64,000 bases of DNA, taken from an uncultured Mediterranea sp. GTDB lineage: Bacteria > Bacteroidota > Bacteroidia > Bacteroidales > Bacteroidaceae. Location of the stretch: positions 124,001-188,000 of the forward strand of contig NZ_CABUOL010000002.1 of assembly GCF_902493215.1 (NCBI RefSeq), read 5' to 3'. Shown here in pieces: positions 33,566 through 41,752 of this stretch. The notes beneath the pieces are model-generated. The model saw only the letters and a list, made by a program, of their open reading frames with translations. It searched no databases and was not told where the DNA came from. Numbering within the stretch: position 1 is the stretch's first letter; each line of letters starts with the position of its first letter. The position numbers and the translations under genes are program-made.

Positions 33566-35971
33566 ATGAACCTTATGCTAAGACATTACATCAAAGTGGC
33601 GCTTCGGCTCATCCGCCGGAGCCTGCTGTTCTCCTCCATCAACCTGATGGGGTTTGTGCTGGGCCTGACGGCGGCCTTCCTCATCTACCTGTGGGTGGTG
33701 GACGAACTGACGCACGACGACTGCTTCCGCGACGGCAACCGTATTTTTCGTGTGACGGAGCTTCACCGCGAAGCGGGTGGGGAGATTAAGGAGTCACCCT
33801 ACCTGCCGCGTGTACTCGCCATGGACTTCCGGCAGAAATTCCCGCAGGTGGAGGACGCCACGTCCATCAAGTACGGCGACCGGCACTCGTATGGGGCGGG
33901 GGAAGGAAAAATGATAACGGCGGAAGATGTCTATGTGGACAGTACGTTCTTCCGTTTCTTCTCTTTCCCCGTGGTGGAAGGCGTCCCCCAACGCATCAAC
34001 GACGATTCGAAGAATGTGGTCCTCTCTGCCGAACTGGCCCGCAAGTTCTTCGGTTCGGCCCCGGCTGTCGGGCAGAAGCTGACCTATTCGTTCGGCGACA
34101 TCATCAACGATGTCTATACGGTGGTGGCCGTGGTTGACATTCCCCGCAAGAGCCACATCCGCTTCGATTTGGCCAAGTCGATGGATGCGTTCACCTGGGG
34201 CAACTGGAATACCTTTACGGAATCTCTGCACGTTTATGTCAAGATGAAGGAAGGCTCTGCCATGTTCCGCAGCGAGGCACAGGCCATGAGCCGTCTGATG
34301 GCCGACCGTGGCGAGAAGAATGTGCGCCTCAATTTCCAGCCCCTGCACGACATCTACCTGCATACCCGCTTTGCCGACTCCAATGTGAAGCAGCACGGCA
34401 ACCTGGCTACCGTCTATCTGTTCATCGCCCTGGCGGTGCTCATCATCTTCATGGGAGCGTTCAACTTCACCACCCTGTCCACCGCCCGTGCCTCGCTGCG
34501 CTACAAGGAAGTGGGCGTGCGTAAGGTGACGGGAGCCAAGCGACGGGTGCTCATCGGGCAATTCTTGTCCGAGGGGATGGTACAGGCGTGCATCGCCCTG
34601 CTGCTGGCTTTGGCGCTGACGGAGCTGACGCTGCCCCTGTTCAACCGGGTGATGGAGACCGACCTGCGGCTGGAGGCCAGTTGGAGCGTGGTGTTCTACA
34701 TGCTCTTCGGCATCGTGGGCGTAGGTTGCCTGGCGGGCAGCTATCCGGCCTTCTACCTGTCGTCCGTCAACCCGCTGCTGGCCTTCAAGGGCGGTCGCAA
34801 GACGGGGCGCAAAGGCGGGCTGATACGCGGGCTGGTGTGCGTGCAGTTTGTCATCGCCCTGGTGCTGATGCTGCTCACGGGTATCGTCTTCAAGCAGCTG
34901 CACTACATGCAGAACAAGGACATGGGGTTGGACAAGGAGAACATTGTGACTATCTACACCAGCCTGTGGTACAACGTGGGCGAGTTCAAGCAGGAGCTGC
35001 TGCGCAATCCCGACATCAAAGGTGTCTCCATGACAACCGATCTCGGGAATTTCGGCGAAGGCACCAGTTTCAAGGACGGAAGCAAGGTGGAGTGGACCGA
35101 TGTGGACGGCCGCACCGACTCCCTGCGCATGGTACAGCTGTGGGCCGACGGCGATTTTGTGAAGACCTTCGGCATGGAGCTGGTGAAGGGCAAGCTGATG
35201 GACTCCGACTTCAGCCAATACTGGGACTTCAGCAAAACGAAGACTGTTGTCATCAACGAGACGGCCTGGCGTGCCATGAAGGTGGCCGACCCCATTGGGA
35301 TGGAAATCCGTCCTGAGGGACGCAGACCATTACGCATCGTGGGGGTGGTGAAGGACTTCAACTTCCAGTCCATGCGCGAGCAGATCAAGCCTGCCTACAT
35401 CTGGTACAGCCCCGAAGCCGTGCAATACCTCTACATCAAGATAGTTCCCGAACGGCGGCAGCAGACACTGGCCTTTATCAAGGAGAAGTTCGAGGAGTTC
35501 GCCAAGCGCGACGATGCCTTCATCAAGGAATTCAGCTACCAGTTCTTCTCCGACAAGCTGAACCAGAACTATGCCCGCGAGCACCAGCAGAGCCGCATGC
35601 TGCTGTTCTTCACCGTGCTGGCCATCGTTATTGCCGTGATGGGCGTGTTCGGCCTCGTGGCGCTCTCCACCGAGCAGCGCACCAAGGAGATAGGCATCCG
35701 CAAGGTGAACGGCGCACATTCCGACCGCATCGTGCGCATGTTCTGCCGCGAGTACCTCGTCTGGGTGGGTATTGCCTTCGTGGTGGCCTGCCCCGTGGGT
35801 TACTGGCTGATGAGCAACTGGCTCAGCGAGTTTGCCTATCAGACGCCCATCAGCTGGTGGCTCTTCCTGCTGGCCGGCCTGCTGACGGCGGCCATTACGC
35901 TGCTGACGGTCGTAGGGCAGACGTGGCGCAAGGCGTCGCAGAATCCGGTAGAGTCGTTGAGATACGAGTAA
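33566..35971 (+). CDS. ABC transporter permease, MacB/FtsX type (two PCD/FtsX units)
   Basis: 801 residues with an N-terminal membrane helix (SLLFSSINLMGFVLGLTAAFLIYLWVV), a large periplasmic MacB-PCD region, three helices around 285-400, a second helix-PCD unit from about 430, and three C-terminal helices (about 680-790). FtsX motifs STARASLRYKEVGVRKVTGAKRR and LSTEQRTKEIGIRKVNGA are duplicated. It forms a transporter with the ATPase encoded 96 bp downstream. Such systems in Bacteroides usually act in envelope stress or peptide export; the cargo is not predictable. Confidence 0.88.
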   Translation: MNLMLRHYIKVALRLIRRSLLFSSINLMGFVLGLTAAFLIYLWVVDELTHDDCFRDGNRIFRVTELHREAGGEIKESPYLPRVLAMDFRQKFPQVEDATSIKYGDRHSYGAGEGKMITAEDVYVDSTFFRFFSFPVVEGVPQRINDDSKNVVLSAELARKFFGSAPAVGQKLTYSFGDIINDVYTVVAVVDIPRKSHIRFDLAKSMDAFTWGNWNTFTESLHVYVKMKEGSAMFRSEAQAMSRLMADRGEKNVRLNFQPLHDIYLHTRFADSNVKQHGNLATVYLFIALAVLIIFMGAFNFTTLSTARASLRYKEVGVRKVTGAKRRVLIGQFLSEGMVQACIALLLALALTELTLPLFNRVMETDLRLEASWSVVFYMLFGIVGVGCLAGSYPAFYLSSVNPLLAFKGGRKTGRKGGLIRGLVCVQFVIALVLMLLTGIVFKQLHYMQNKDMGLDKENIVTIYTSLWYNVGEFKQELLRNPDIKGVSMTTDLGNFGEGTSFKDGSKVEWTDVDGRTDSLRMVQLWADGDFVKTFGMELVKGKLMDSDFSQYWDFSKTKTVVINETAWRAMKVADPIGMEIRPEGRRPLRIVGVVKDFNFQSMREQIKPAYIWYSPEAVQYLYIKIVPERRQQTLAFIKEKFEEFAKRDDAFIKEFSYQFFSDKLNQNYAREHQQSRMLLFFTVLAIVIAVMGVFGLVALSTEQRTKEIGIRKVNGAHSDRIVRMFCREYLVWVGIAFVVACPVGYWLMSNWLSEFAYQTPISWWLFLLAGLLTAAITLLTVVGQTWRKASQNPVESLRYE

Positions 35972-35982
35972 TATAACGGTTA

Positions 35983-36056
35983 GCGGTGAGGGGTGAGCGG
36001 TTAGTATGCCATTCGGATGACCGCTAACCACTAACCACTAATCACTAACCACTAAA
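35983..36056. repeat. Short dispersed repeats between permease and ATPase genes
   Basis: GGTTAGCGGTGAGGGGTGAGCGG runs into AGTATGCCATTCGGATGACCGCTAACC and then a series of heptamer-like CTAACCA/CTAATCA units. The AGCGGTTAG and CCGCTAACC arms can pair. This is low-complexity linker DNA found between Bacteroides genes; its purpose is unknown. Confidence 0.6.
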
Positions 36057-36067
36057 AAAACTTGGAA

Positions 36068-36754
36068 ATGAATAACGTAATCAAGGCCGTGGGCCTGACC
36101 AAAATATTCCGCACCGAAAGCGTGCAGACAACCGCATTGAATGAAGTGAACCTGGAAATCTATCCGGGCGAGTTTGTAGCCATCATGGGCCCGTCGGGCT
36201 GTGGCAAGTCCACATTGCTCAACATCATGGGCCTGCTGGACAATCCTACCTCGGGCGAATTGTGGTTCATGGGGCAGGAAGTGTCCAAGTGGAAGGAGAA
36301 CGACCGCACCGACCTGCGCAACGGCAACCTGGGCTTCGTCTTCCAGAGCTTCAACCTGATAGACGAACTGACGGTGTTCGAGAACGTCGAACTGCCCCTG
36401 CTCTATGCCGGCGTACCCGTCCGCGAACGGGTGGAGCGTGTGAACCGTGCCCTCGACCGCATGCAGATTACCCATCGCTCGGAGCACTACCCGCAGCAGC
36501 TCAGCGGTGGCCAGCAGCAGCGTGTGGCCATTGCACGTGCCATTGTCACCAATCCCAAAATCATCCTGGCCGACGAACCGACCGGTAACCTTGACTCGGC
36601 CAACGGCAACGAAGTGATGTCCTTGCTGAAGGAACTCAATGCCGACGGCGCCACGGTAGTCATGGTGACCCACTCCGAGGAGAACGCCCGCGAGGCACGC
36701 CGCATCATCCGCATGATGGACGGCGTCATCCTGACGGAAAGCTCGACGAGGTGA
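36068..36754 (+). CDS. ABC transporter ATP-binding protein, MacB/LolD type
   Basis: 228 residues from the ATG at 36068. Walker A is in MGPSGCGKSTLLN, the Q-loop in FVFQSFNLIDELT, the signature LSGGQQQRVAIARAI, Walker B ILADEPTGNLDS and the H-loop VTHSEENA. It belongs to the MacB/LolD/FtsE group that pairs with FtsX-type permeases. It energises the permease encoded just before it. Confidence 0.93.
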   Translation: MNNVIKAVGLTKIFRTESVQTTALNEVNLEIYPGEFVAIMGPSGCGKSTLLNIMGLLDNPTSGELWFMGQEVSKWKENDRTDLRNGNLGFVFQSFNLIDELTVFENVELPLLYAGVPVRERVERVNRALDRMQITHRSEHYPQQLSGGQQQRVAIARAIVTNPKIILADEPTGNLDSANGNEVMSLLKELNADGATVVMVTHSEENAREARRIIRMMDGVILTESSTR

Positions 36755-36856
36755 CGGGGTGCCACTTCTTGTCTGCAAATATTTGTCTATAAGAGTGTGG
36801 TTATGGCAGAATAATGATTATCTTCGTTGTCGTTTAATTCGTAAACCTGTATAAAC

Positions 36857-37240
36857 ATGAAAAAACTGACTGTTCTTTTTGTCGTGTCGGCCGGCCTGTG
36901 GCTGGCCGCCTGCCGTCCTGCCGCACAGAAGCAGGAGGGTAGTGTGCAACAGGAAACATCTGCCGTTTCCGATTCTGTAGTTACATGTAGCGGGCGCCTG
37001 GTGATGGGGCACGAAGCCTATTCGTTCACTCCCGACGGCGATACCCTGTCCTATTGGGTGGTGGACCGTTCGGGCGAGCTGAAGAAACGTTACGAGGAGG
37101 CTCTTCCGGCTGATGCCAAACCCTACACCCCTGTTTCCGCCGAATTGAAGGTGAAGATGATGGGGCCTTCGTCCGAAGGCTTTGCCGCCGACTATGATGG
37201 CGTGGTAGAGGTGCAGGCGATTATTCGCGTGGGCGAGTAG
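36857..37240 (+). CDS. Small lipoprotein, unknown function
   Basis: 127 residues. A lipoprotein signal ends at LAAC (Cys19). A short linker is followed by a beta-strand-rich domain (VVTCSGRLVMGHEAYSFTPDGDTLSYWVVDRSGEL), loosely resembling NlpE-like or lysozyme-inhibitor folds. No firm family. The 3' end overlaps the convergent Crp/Fnr gene by 20 bp. Confidence 0.7.
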   Translation: MKKLTVLFVVSAGLWLAACRPAAQKQEGSVQQETSAVSDSVVTCSGRLVMGHEAYSFTPDGDTLSYWVVDRSGELKKRYEEALPADAKPYTPVSAELKVKMMGPSSEGFAADYDGVVEVQAIIRVGE

Positions 37241-37823
37241 GTTCACCGCCTGCCTTTCGGGCCAGTTCGGCACGGATGCGGCTCAGCGACTGGGGGGTGA
37301 TGTAGAGATAGGAGGCGATGTGCTTCAGCGGTACATGTTGCAGCAGCTCGGGCATGCGTTCGAGCAGTGACAGATAGCGCTCCTTGGCCTGTGTGGCCCC
37401 TTCGTTGATGAGCCGCTCCTCGAATACCAGAAATTCCCGTTCGAACATCCGCCGTCCCAGGTTGGCAGCTGCTGCCGACGAGTGGAAGAAGGCTTCCAGC
37501 TCCTGCCTGCCGATGCGGTAGAGCAGGCTGTCGCTCATGGCCTCGATGGACGTACCCGACGGCCGTCCGCCCATATAGCCGCGGGTGGAGAAGAGCGATT
37601 CGCCCGTGGTGGCAAACCAGATGCTCACGTCCACCCCATTGCGCAAGTAATAACCGCGCCAGATACCCTGGCCTATCAGATGGAACGAGGTGTTGAGTTC
37701 GCCTTCGCGCACCAGCATCTCGCCGCGGCGGTAGGTCACGGGTTCCATCAGCGCCAGCAGGGAAGCGGCGTCCTTGCTGTTCAGGTTGTATTTCTTGCTG
37801 AATATATCGACGAATTTTTCCAT
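37221..37823 (-). CDS. Crp/Fnr-family transcriptional regulator
   Basis: 200 residues with an N-terminal cyclic-nucleotide-binding-like domain (TYRRGEMLVREGELNTSFHLIGQGIWRGYYLRNG) and a C-terminal winged helix (VPLKHIASYLYITPQSLSRIRAELARK). The cAMP-contact Arg/Ser set is not conserved, as in many Bacteroidetes CRP-like proteins, so the effector is unknown. It follows the MATE transporter gene by 12 bp on the same strand and is probably its regulator. Confidence 0.85.
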   Translation of the reverse strand: MEKFVDIFSKKYNLNSKDAASLLALMEPVTYRRGEMLVREGELNTSFHLIGQGIWRGYYLRNGVDVSIWFATTGESLFSTRGYMGGRPSGTSIEAMSDSLLYRIGRQELEAFFHSSAAAANLGRRMFEREFLVFEERLINEGATQAKERYLSLLERMPELLQHVPLKHIASYLYITPQSLSRIRAELARKAGGEPTRPRE

Positions 37824-37835
37824 ATCTCTTTATTT

Positions 37836-39227
37836 TCATTCTCCGAGTTTCTCTTTCCTCTTTCTGCCCCGGCAATAGATGGTCAGCACGAAGAGCAGCG
37901 TCAGCGTCTCGGCGGCAGGTACGGCCAGCCAGATGCCGGGTACACCCATCACGGCGGGCATCAGCCAGAAGCACAGCAGCACCAGGATGAAGCCGCGCAG
38001 CAGGGTGACGGCCATGGCGGGGCGGTCGCGCTCCACACTCTGAAAGTAGCCGATGGACACAATGTTCACGCCGAAGCACACGAAGCCGGCGGCAAAGAGC
38101 GGAAGTCCCTCCACGGCGATGCGGTAGGCCGGATAATGGGTATCGACAAACATGCCTACAATCTGCTCGGTGAAGAACTCCGTGACGAGGAACACCACCA
38201 CGCCGCACACCACCGCCGTCCACAGGGCCAGGCGGAAGGCCGACCGTACCCGCTCGGGTTGCGAGGCTCCGTAGTTGTAGCTCAGGATGGGCTGTGCCGA
38301 CTGGGCGATGGCATTATATACCATAAAGATGATGGGGAAGAAGTAGCAGGCGATGCTGAAGGCCGCCACGCCGTCCTCGCCCAGGTAGCGGATGAAGACG
38401 TAATTGCCCACGAACATCATGGTAGCGATGGCCGCTTCGCACAGGAAGGTGGAGAGGCCCAGGCGCATCATGTAGCCCACGTTGCGCACCGTCAGCCGCA
38501 GGCTCTTCAGGCTCAGCTTGATGCGCTCCAGGCGGATGACGTGCCGGCGTTGCAGGAGGTAGAAGAGAATCATCAGTGCCCCGAAGATGTAGCCCAGGCT
38601 GGTGGCCAGTGCGGCACCGAACATGCCCCACCGGAGGACGTAGATGAACAGCCAGTCGAGGAAGATGTTGATGAGCGCGGCCACGATGTTGCACGTCATG
38701 GCATAGTTGGGCGAGCCGTCGAGCCGCACGAAGAACATGCCCGAGCTGAGCAGCGCGCTGAACACCAGGAAGGGCACGAACCAGTACATATACTCCACGG
38801 CCAGCGGGAGCAGCCGATCGCTGCTGCCCAGCAGGCGGGCCACCTGCTCCACGTTGCCCAGGATGGCCGCGGCATAGGCAATGAGCAGCAGGGACGAGAC
38901 GATGACGGCCTGCGTCACGTTGATGCGAGCCACCTTCGGCTTGCCGTGCGACAGGTGGATGGACGCCACGACCGACGCCCCAATGCCGAACATCAGCGCC
39001 ACGCCCGTATTGATGAGGAACAGCGGAGCGGTGATGTTGACCGCCGCCAGCGCGTCGCTGCCGATGCCCTTGCCCACAAAGATGCCGTCCGTAATGATGA
39101 AGATGGCCGAAAACACCATGCCCAGCACGGTGGGTATCAGCAGCTTCCTGAACAGGGTGGGGATGTGCATGCTGCCGAAGTCGATGCTGTCTTTCAGCGG
39201 AGTGTGATTGTCGTTTTTCGTTGTCAT
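37836..39227 (-). CDS. MATE-family efflux transporter
   Basis: 463 residues from the ATG at 39227. Twelve predicted helices in two similar halves, beginning LFRKLLIPTVLGMVFSAIFIITDGIFVGKGIGSDALAA, with a Gln/Asp-rich loop between. The fold identifies a cation-coupled multidrug or metabolite exporter in the inner membrane. The substrate is unpredictable. A TACCTTTG at 39251-39258 on minus is its likely -7 element. The following Crp/Fnr gene probably belongs to the same transcript. Confidence 0.9.
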   Translation of the reverse strand: MTTKNDNHTPLKDSIDFGSMHIPTLFRKLLIPTVLGMVFSAIFIITDGIFVGKGIGSDALAAVNITAPLFLINTGVALMFGIGASVVASIHLSHGKPKVARINVTQAVIVSSLLLIAYAAAILGNVEQVARLLGSSDRLLPLAVEYMYWFVPFLVFSALLSSGMFFVRLDGSPNYAMTCNIVAALINIFLDWLFIYVLRWGMFGAALATSLGYIFGALMILFYLLQRRHVIRLERIKLSLKSLRLTVRNVGYMMRLGLSTFLCEAAIATMMFVGNYVFIRYLGEDGVAAFSIACYFFPIIFMVYNAIAQSAQPILSYNYGASQPERVRSAFRLALWTAVVCGVVVFLVTEFFTEQIVGMFVDTHYPAYRIAVEGLPLFAAGFVCFGVNIVSIGYFQSVERDRPAMAVTLLRGFILVLLCFWLMPAVMGVPGIWLAVPAAETLTLLFVLTIYCRGRKRKEKLGE

Positions 39228-39250
39228 AGCTCTTTTCGTTTTTGCGGGTG

Positions 39251-39258
39251 CAAAGGTA
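39251..39258 (-). promoter_or_regulatory. -7 element of the MATE gene
   Basis: TACCTTTG on minus, 24 bp before the start at 39227. No clear -33 partner at the usual distance. Confidence 0.5.
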
Positions 39259-39367
39259 AGCCAAAGTTTGGCGCGGAAGATTAACAAATGATAATTAATT
39301 CCTCCCCGCTGCCCCATTTCCTTCCGGATAGCGGCTTGTTTGTAAACAAAAGTGAGCCTCCTTGCTA

Positions 39368-39533
39368 TGCTCCCCTTTTTCAGGTGCAACCTGAATACTT
39401 TTCAGGTCCTACCTGAAAGCCTTTCAGGTTAAACCTGAAGACCCTTCAGTCCCTACCTGAAAGGTATTCAGGTCGTGCCTGAACAAAACCTGAAAACCTT
39501 TCAGGTAAAATCAAGGGTGCACCTGAAAAAATC
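39368..39533. repeat. Longest clear 22-bp dyad array, CCTGAA/TTCAGG type
   Basis: CCTGA recurs at 39390, 39412, 39434, 39456 and 39478, exactly 22 bp apart, then at 39489 (11 bp, half a unit) and 39522 (33 bp, one and a half units). Each whole unit is a 17-bp dyad plus a 5-bp spacer, for example CCTGAAAGCCTTTCAGG and CCTGAAAACCTTTCAGG. A half-degenerate unit precedes at 39368. The array fills most of the 39228-39665 gap between the MATE and acetyltransferase genes; the rest of that gap has no gene I recognise. Confidence 0.92.
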
Positions 39534-39665
39534 GATACTGATTATCAGTGAAATACGGATTCGTTGGCATGGGGAAGCCCTTCTGCCGGCCGATGAGGGA
39601 AGCAGGGATGGGGAGAAATCTGAAAACAGGCAAAAAGAGATTTTATTCGTAAATAATTTTCAGGA

Positions 39666-40253
39666 CTACGGCCGGGGCGTGTCTTCTGTCGCTTCCTCTT
39701 CCAGCCGTCGCAGGGGGCGGCAGGGATTGCCCACGGCCAGCGTATGGGCGGGGATGTCGCGCGTCACCACGCTGCCTGCGCCGATGACGGCTCCGTCGCC
39801 GATGGTTACACCCGGCAGGATGACCACGTTGCCGCCTATCCACACGTTGTTGCCGATGCGGACGGGGTAGGCATACTCCAGGCCTGCGTTGCGGCGGCCG
39901 GTGTCGAGCGGATGGCCGGCAGTATAGATGCCCACGTGGGGGGCGATGAAGACGTTGTCGCCGATGGTGACGTCGGCTCCGTCGAGGATGACGAGGTTGG
40001 TGTTGGCAAAGAAGTTGCGGCCGATGCGGATGTGGTAGCCGTAGTCGCAATAGAAGGGCGAGATGATGCATCCGCCTTCGCCCATGTGCACGATGCGGCG
40101 TATCAGGCGGTCGCGCTCGTCCGTGCGGTCGGGCGGCAGGAGGTTGTACTCATGAAGCAGGCAGCGCGTCTGCAGCATTTCCCGTTGCAGTTCGGGGTCG
40201 TTGTTGGCATCGTAGAGCAGGCCTTCGGCCGCTTTCTGTTTCTCTGTTTTCAT
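39666..40253 (-). CDS. Sugar O-acetyltransferase, maltose/galactoside type
   Basis: 195 residues from the ATG at 40253 (MKTEKQKAAEGLLYDANND). An N-terminal Mac domain is followed by a left-handed beta-helix of hexapeptide repeats (VTIGDNVFIAPHVGIYTAGHPLD, VWIGGNVVILPGVTIGDGAVIGAGSVVTRDIP). The catalytic His is the H in YTAGHP. It transfers an acetyl group from acetyl-CoA to a sugar, with a role in detoxifying sugars suggested for relatives. The precise sugar is unknown. Confidence 0.9.
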   Translation of the reverse strand: MKTEKQKAAEGLLYDANNDPELQREMLQTRCLLHEYNLLPPDRTDERDRLIRRIVHMGEGGCIISPFYCDYGYHIRIGRNFFANTNLVILDGADVTIGDNVFIAPHVGIYTAGHPLDTGRRNAGLEYAYPVRIGNNVWIGGNVVILPGVTIGDGAVIGAGSVVTRDIPAHTLAVGNPCRPLRRLEEEATEDTPRP

Positions 40254-40338
40254 CGGCAGGAATATTTTTGGGGTAAAGTTAGCGCATATATGCGGAAAAA
40301 CGATAATTTTGCCCGCGATAAATCTTTCAGTCACCCGT

Positions 40339-40707
40339 ATGGAAAGGGTCTTGGTAGTATCGAACTCGAACGAGCTGGTCAGGATGAAGCCGGAGCGGAT
40401 AGCCTATATCTCCTCGGACGGCAACTATGTGACGGTGGTGCTTCACGACCGCACGGAGCACGTCTTTGCCTTCAACCTCCTGCGCATGCAGAAGCTGGTC
40501 GAGACCCAGCTGGCCGAAGAGGCGGCCTGCTTCATCCGCATCGGGAAGAGCCTGATCATCAATCGCAACTACATCTATAAAATCAATCTGGCGAAGCAGG
40601 AACTGGTTTTGTCGGACAGCAGGCTGGACGGGGCTTTCAGGCTCTCGGCTTCGCGCGAGGCCCTGCGGCAGCTGAAGGAATTGTTGGAAAAGGAGGCAGG
40701 ATTATGA
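40339..40707 (+). CDS. LytTR-domain DNA-binding protein
   Basis: 122 residues from the ATG at 40339, essentially a lone LytTR DNA-binding domain (ERIAYISSDGNYVTVVLHD, CFIRIGKSLIINRNYIYKIN). Without a receiver domain, control must come from another protein. A 4-bp overlap (ATGA) couples it to the membrane-anchored protein gene downstream, which is the likely partner. An TAATTTTG at 40304-40311 may be the -7 box. Confidence 0.85.
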   Translation: MERVLVVSNSNELVRMKPERIAYISSDGNYVTVVLHDRTEHVFAFNLLRMQKLVETQLAEEAACFIRIGKSLIINRNYIYKINLAKQELVLSDSRLDGAFRLSASREALRQLKELLEKEAGL

Positions 40708-41564
40708 AGAGACACGAAGAAGACGAAATACAGGTATTGGGTCAGGCTGGCGGCGGACGAAGGCGGGGAGGCGGCAAGCGCTTCCTTGGGTATCTGTTGC
40801 CCGTGTTGGCTGTAGCCCTTCTGATAACAGGCTGGTTTCTCCTCAGGAAAACGGCCGTTTCTCCACAGGAAAACGATGCTTTCCCCCTGGAAAGCGACCT
40901 GGCCCTTCTGGAAGACGGGCAGCAACCCGCGGCGGGCGTGGCGAAGGAGGTGCGCATCAGTGTCGTGGACGATACGGTGAACGACGTCCCGATGCAGGTG
41001 TTTGTCATCGAGGGAGCCGAAGCGCGCCTGTGCATCGGGCGCCCTGCCGTGCAGGACACGACGGTGCTCATGGCCCTGCCTGCCGCCGATGTGCGCAAGG
41101 ACAACCTGGGCATTGTGGGCGACTTCGTCTTGGACGGCCGCCGCTATGGCAACGGCAAGCGGAAGGAGGGCTATGGTGCCCTGCTCGAAGGGAAGCTCTT
41201 TCTGGGTGTTTCGGCTTCGGACACGGTGATGAACTATTGTGCCTCGCGGCAAGGTTCCTTCTTCAGGCAATATGCGCTGGTGGCCGACGGGAAGATATGG
41301 CCCAACCGCCTGAAGGGCAAGTCGTTGCGGCGGGCGGTGGCGCGGAAGGCCGACGATGCCCGCGTCTACGTGGTGGTGAGCCGCCAGCGCGAGTCGCTCT
41401 ACGACTTCTCGGAAGCCCTGGCCGACTATGGCATGCGCGACGCCCTCTACCTGCCCGGCGGCGATGCCTATGCCTTCTGCAAGGTGGGCGGCGACACTCT
41501 TTTCCTGGGGCTGTCGGAAGAGCATGTCTACCCCAACACGAACTATCTGGTCTTCGGCCGGTGA
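40704..41564 (+). CDS. Membrane-anchored periplasmic protein, unknown function
   Basis: 286 residues. A short basic, Gly/Arg-rich N-terminus precedes a membrane helix (28-47), giving a periplasmic C-terminal domain. The C-terminal part (VVVSRQRESLYDFSEALADYGMRDALYLPGGDAY) has a faint similarity to the end of phosphodiester glycosidase (NAGPA) domains, but key features of that family are not evident, so I do not name it. The linker residues about 44-68 are encoded by a 22-bp dyad array. Overlap with the LytTR gene suggests it senses a signal for that regulator. Confidence 0.6.
   Translation: MKRHEEDEIQVLGQAGGGRRRGGGKRFLGYLLPVLAVALLITGWFLLRKTAVSPQENDAFPLESDLALLEDGQQPAAGVAKEVRISVVDDTVNDVPMQVFVIEGAEARLCIGRPAVQDTTVLMALPAADVRKDNLGIVGDFVLDGRRYGNGKRKEGYGALLEGKLFLGVSASDTVMNYCASRQGSFFRQYALVADGKIWPNRLKGKSLRRAVARKADDARVYVVVSRQRESLYDFSEALADYGMRDALYLPGGDAYAFCKVGGDTLFLGLSEEHVYPNTNYLVFGR
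40822..40908. repeat. 22-bp dyad array inside the membrane-anchored protein gene
   Basis: CAGGAAAACG occurs at 40844 and 40866, exactly 22 bp apart, and a related CTGGAAAGCG follows at 40887 (21 bp). The unit before (40822) shares the right half GTTTCTCC. The dyads AAACGGCCGTTT and GGAAA/TTTCC lie within. The array encodes the linker after the membrane helix; because 22 is not a multiple of 3, each copy is read in a different frame. Confidence 0.7.
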
Positions 41565-41634
41565 CATTTCGTGTGTCCAACACGCCATTTCATACATTAT
41601 AAAGTATACTTCATAACAGGCGGCATCCCTCGGC

Positions 41635-41665
41635 TTGCAGGCATGGTGATTTTTACCTACTTTTG
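41635..41665 (+). promoter_or_regulatory. Promoter of the MliC-like lipoprotein gene
   Basis: TTGC (41635-41638), a 19-bp gap and TACTTTTG (41658-41665) match the consensus closely. The leader is about 80 nt. Confidence 0.7.
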
Positions 41666-41752
41666 TCGTGCAGGCCGATGGCAAGCGTCCGACGCCTGTT
41701 GCGTAAGGGAGAAACTGGACCGAATGTTATAAACTATTTAAACTATACTGGA

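Noticed and set aside
37482..39284. A 600-codon open frame on plus across the MATE gene
   Set aside because: Antisense shadow, rich in His, Glu and Gln, with no domain-like pattern.
39368..39533. The 22-bp repeats as a CRISPR array
   Set aside because: Units are contiguous with no unique spacers of 25-40 bp, the repeat itself varies from unit to unit, and no cas genes are in the window.
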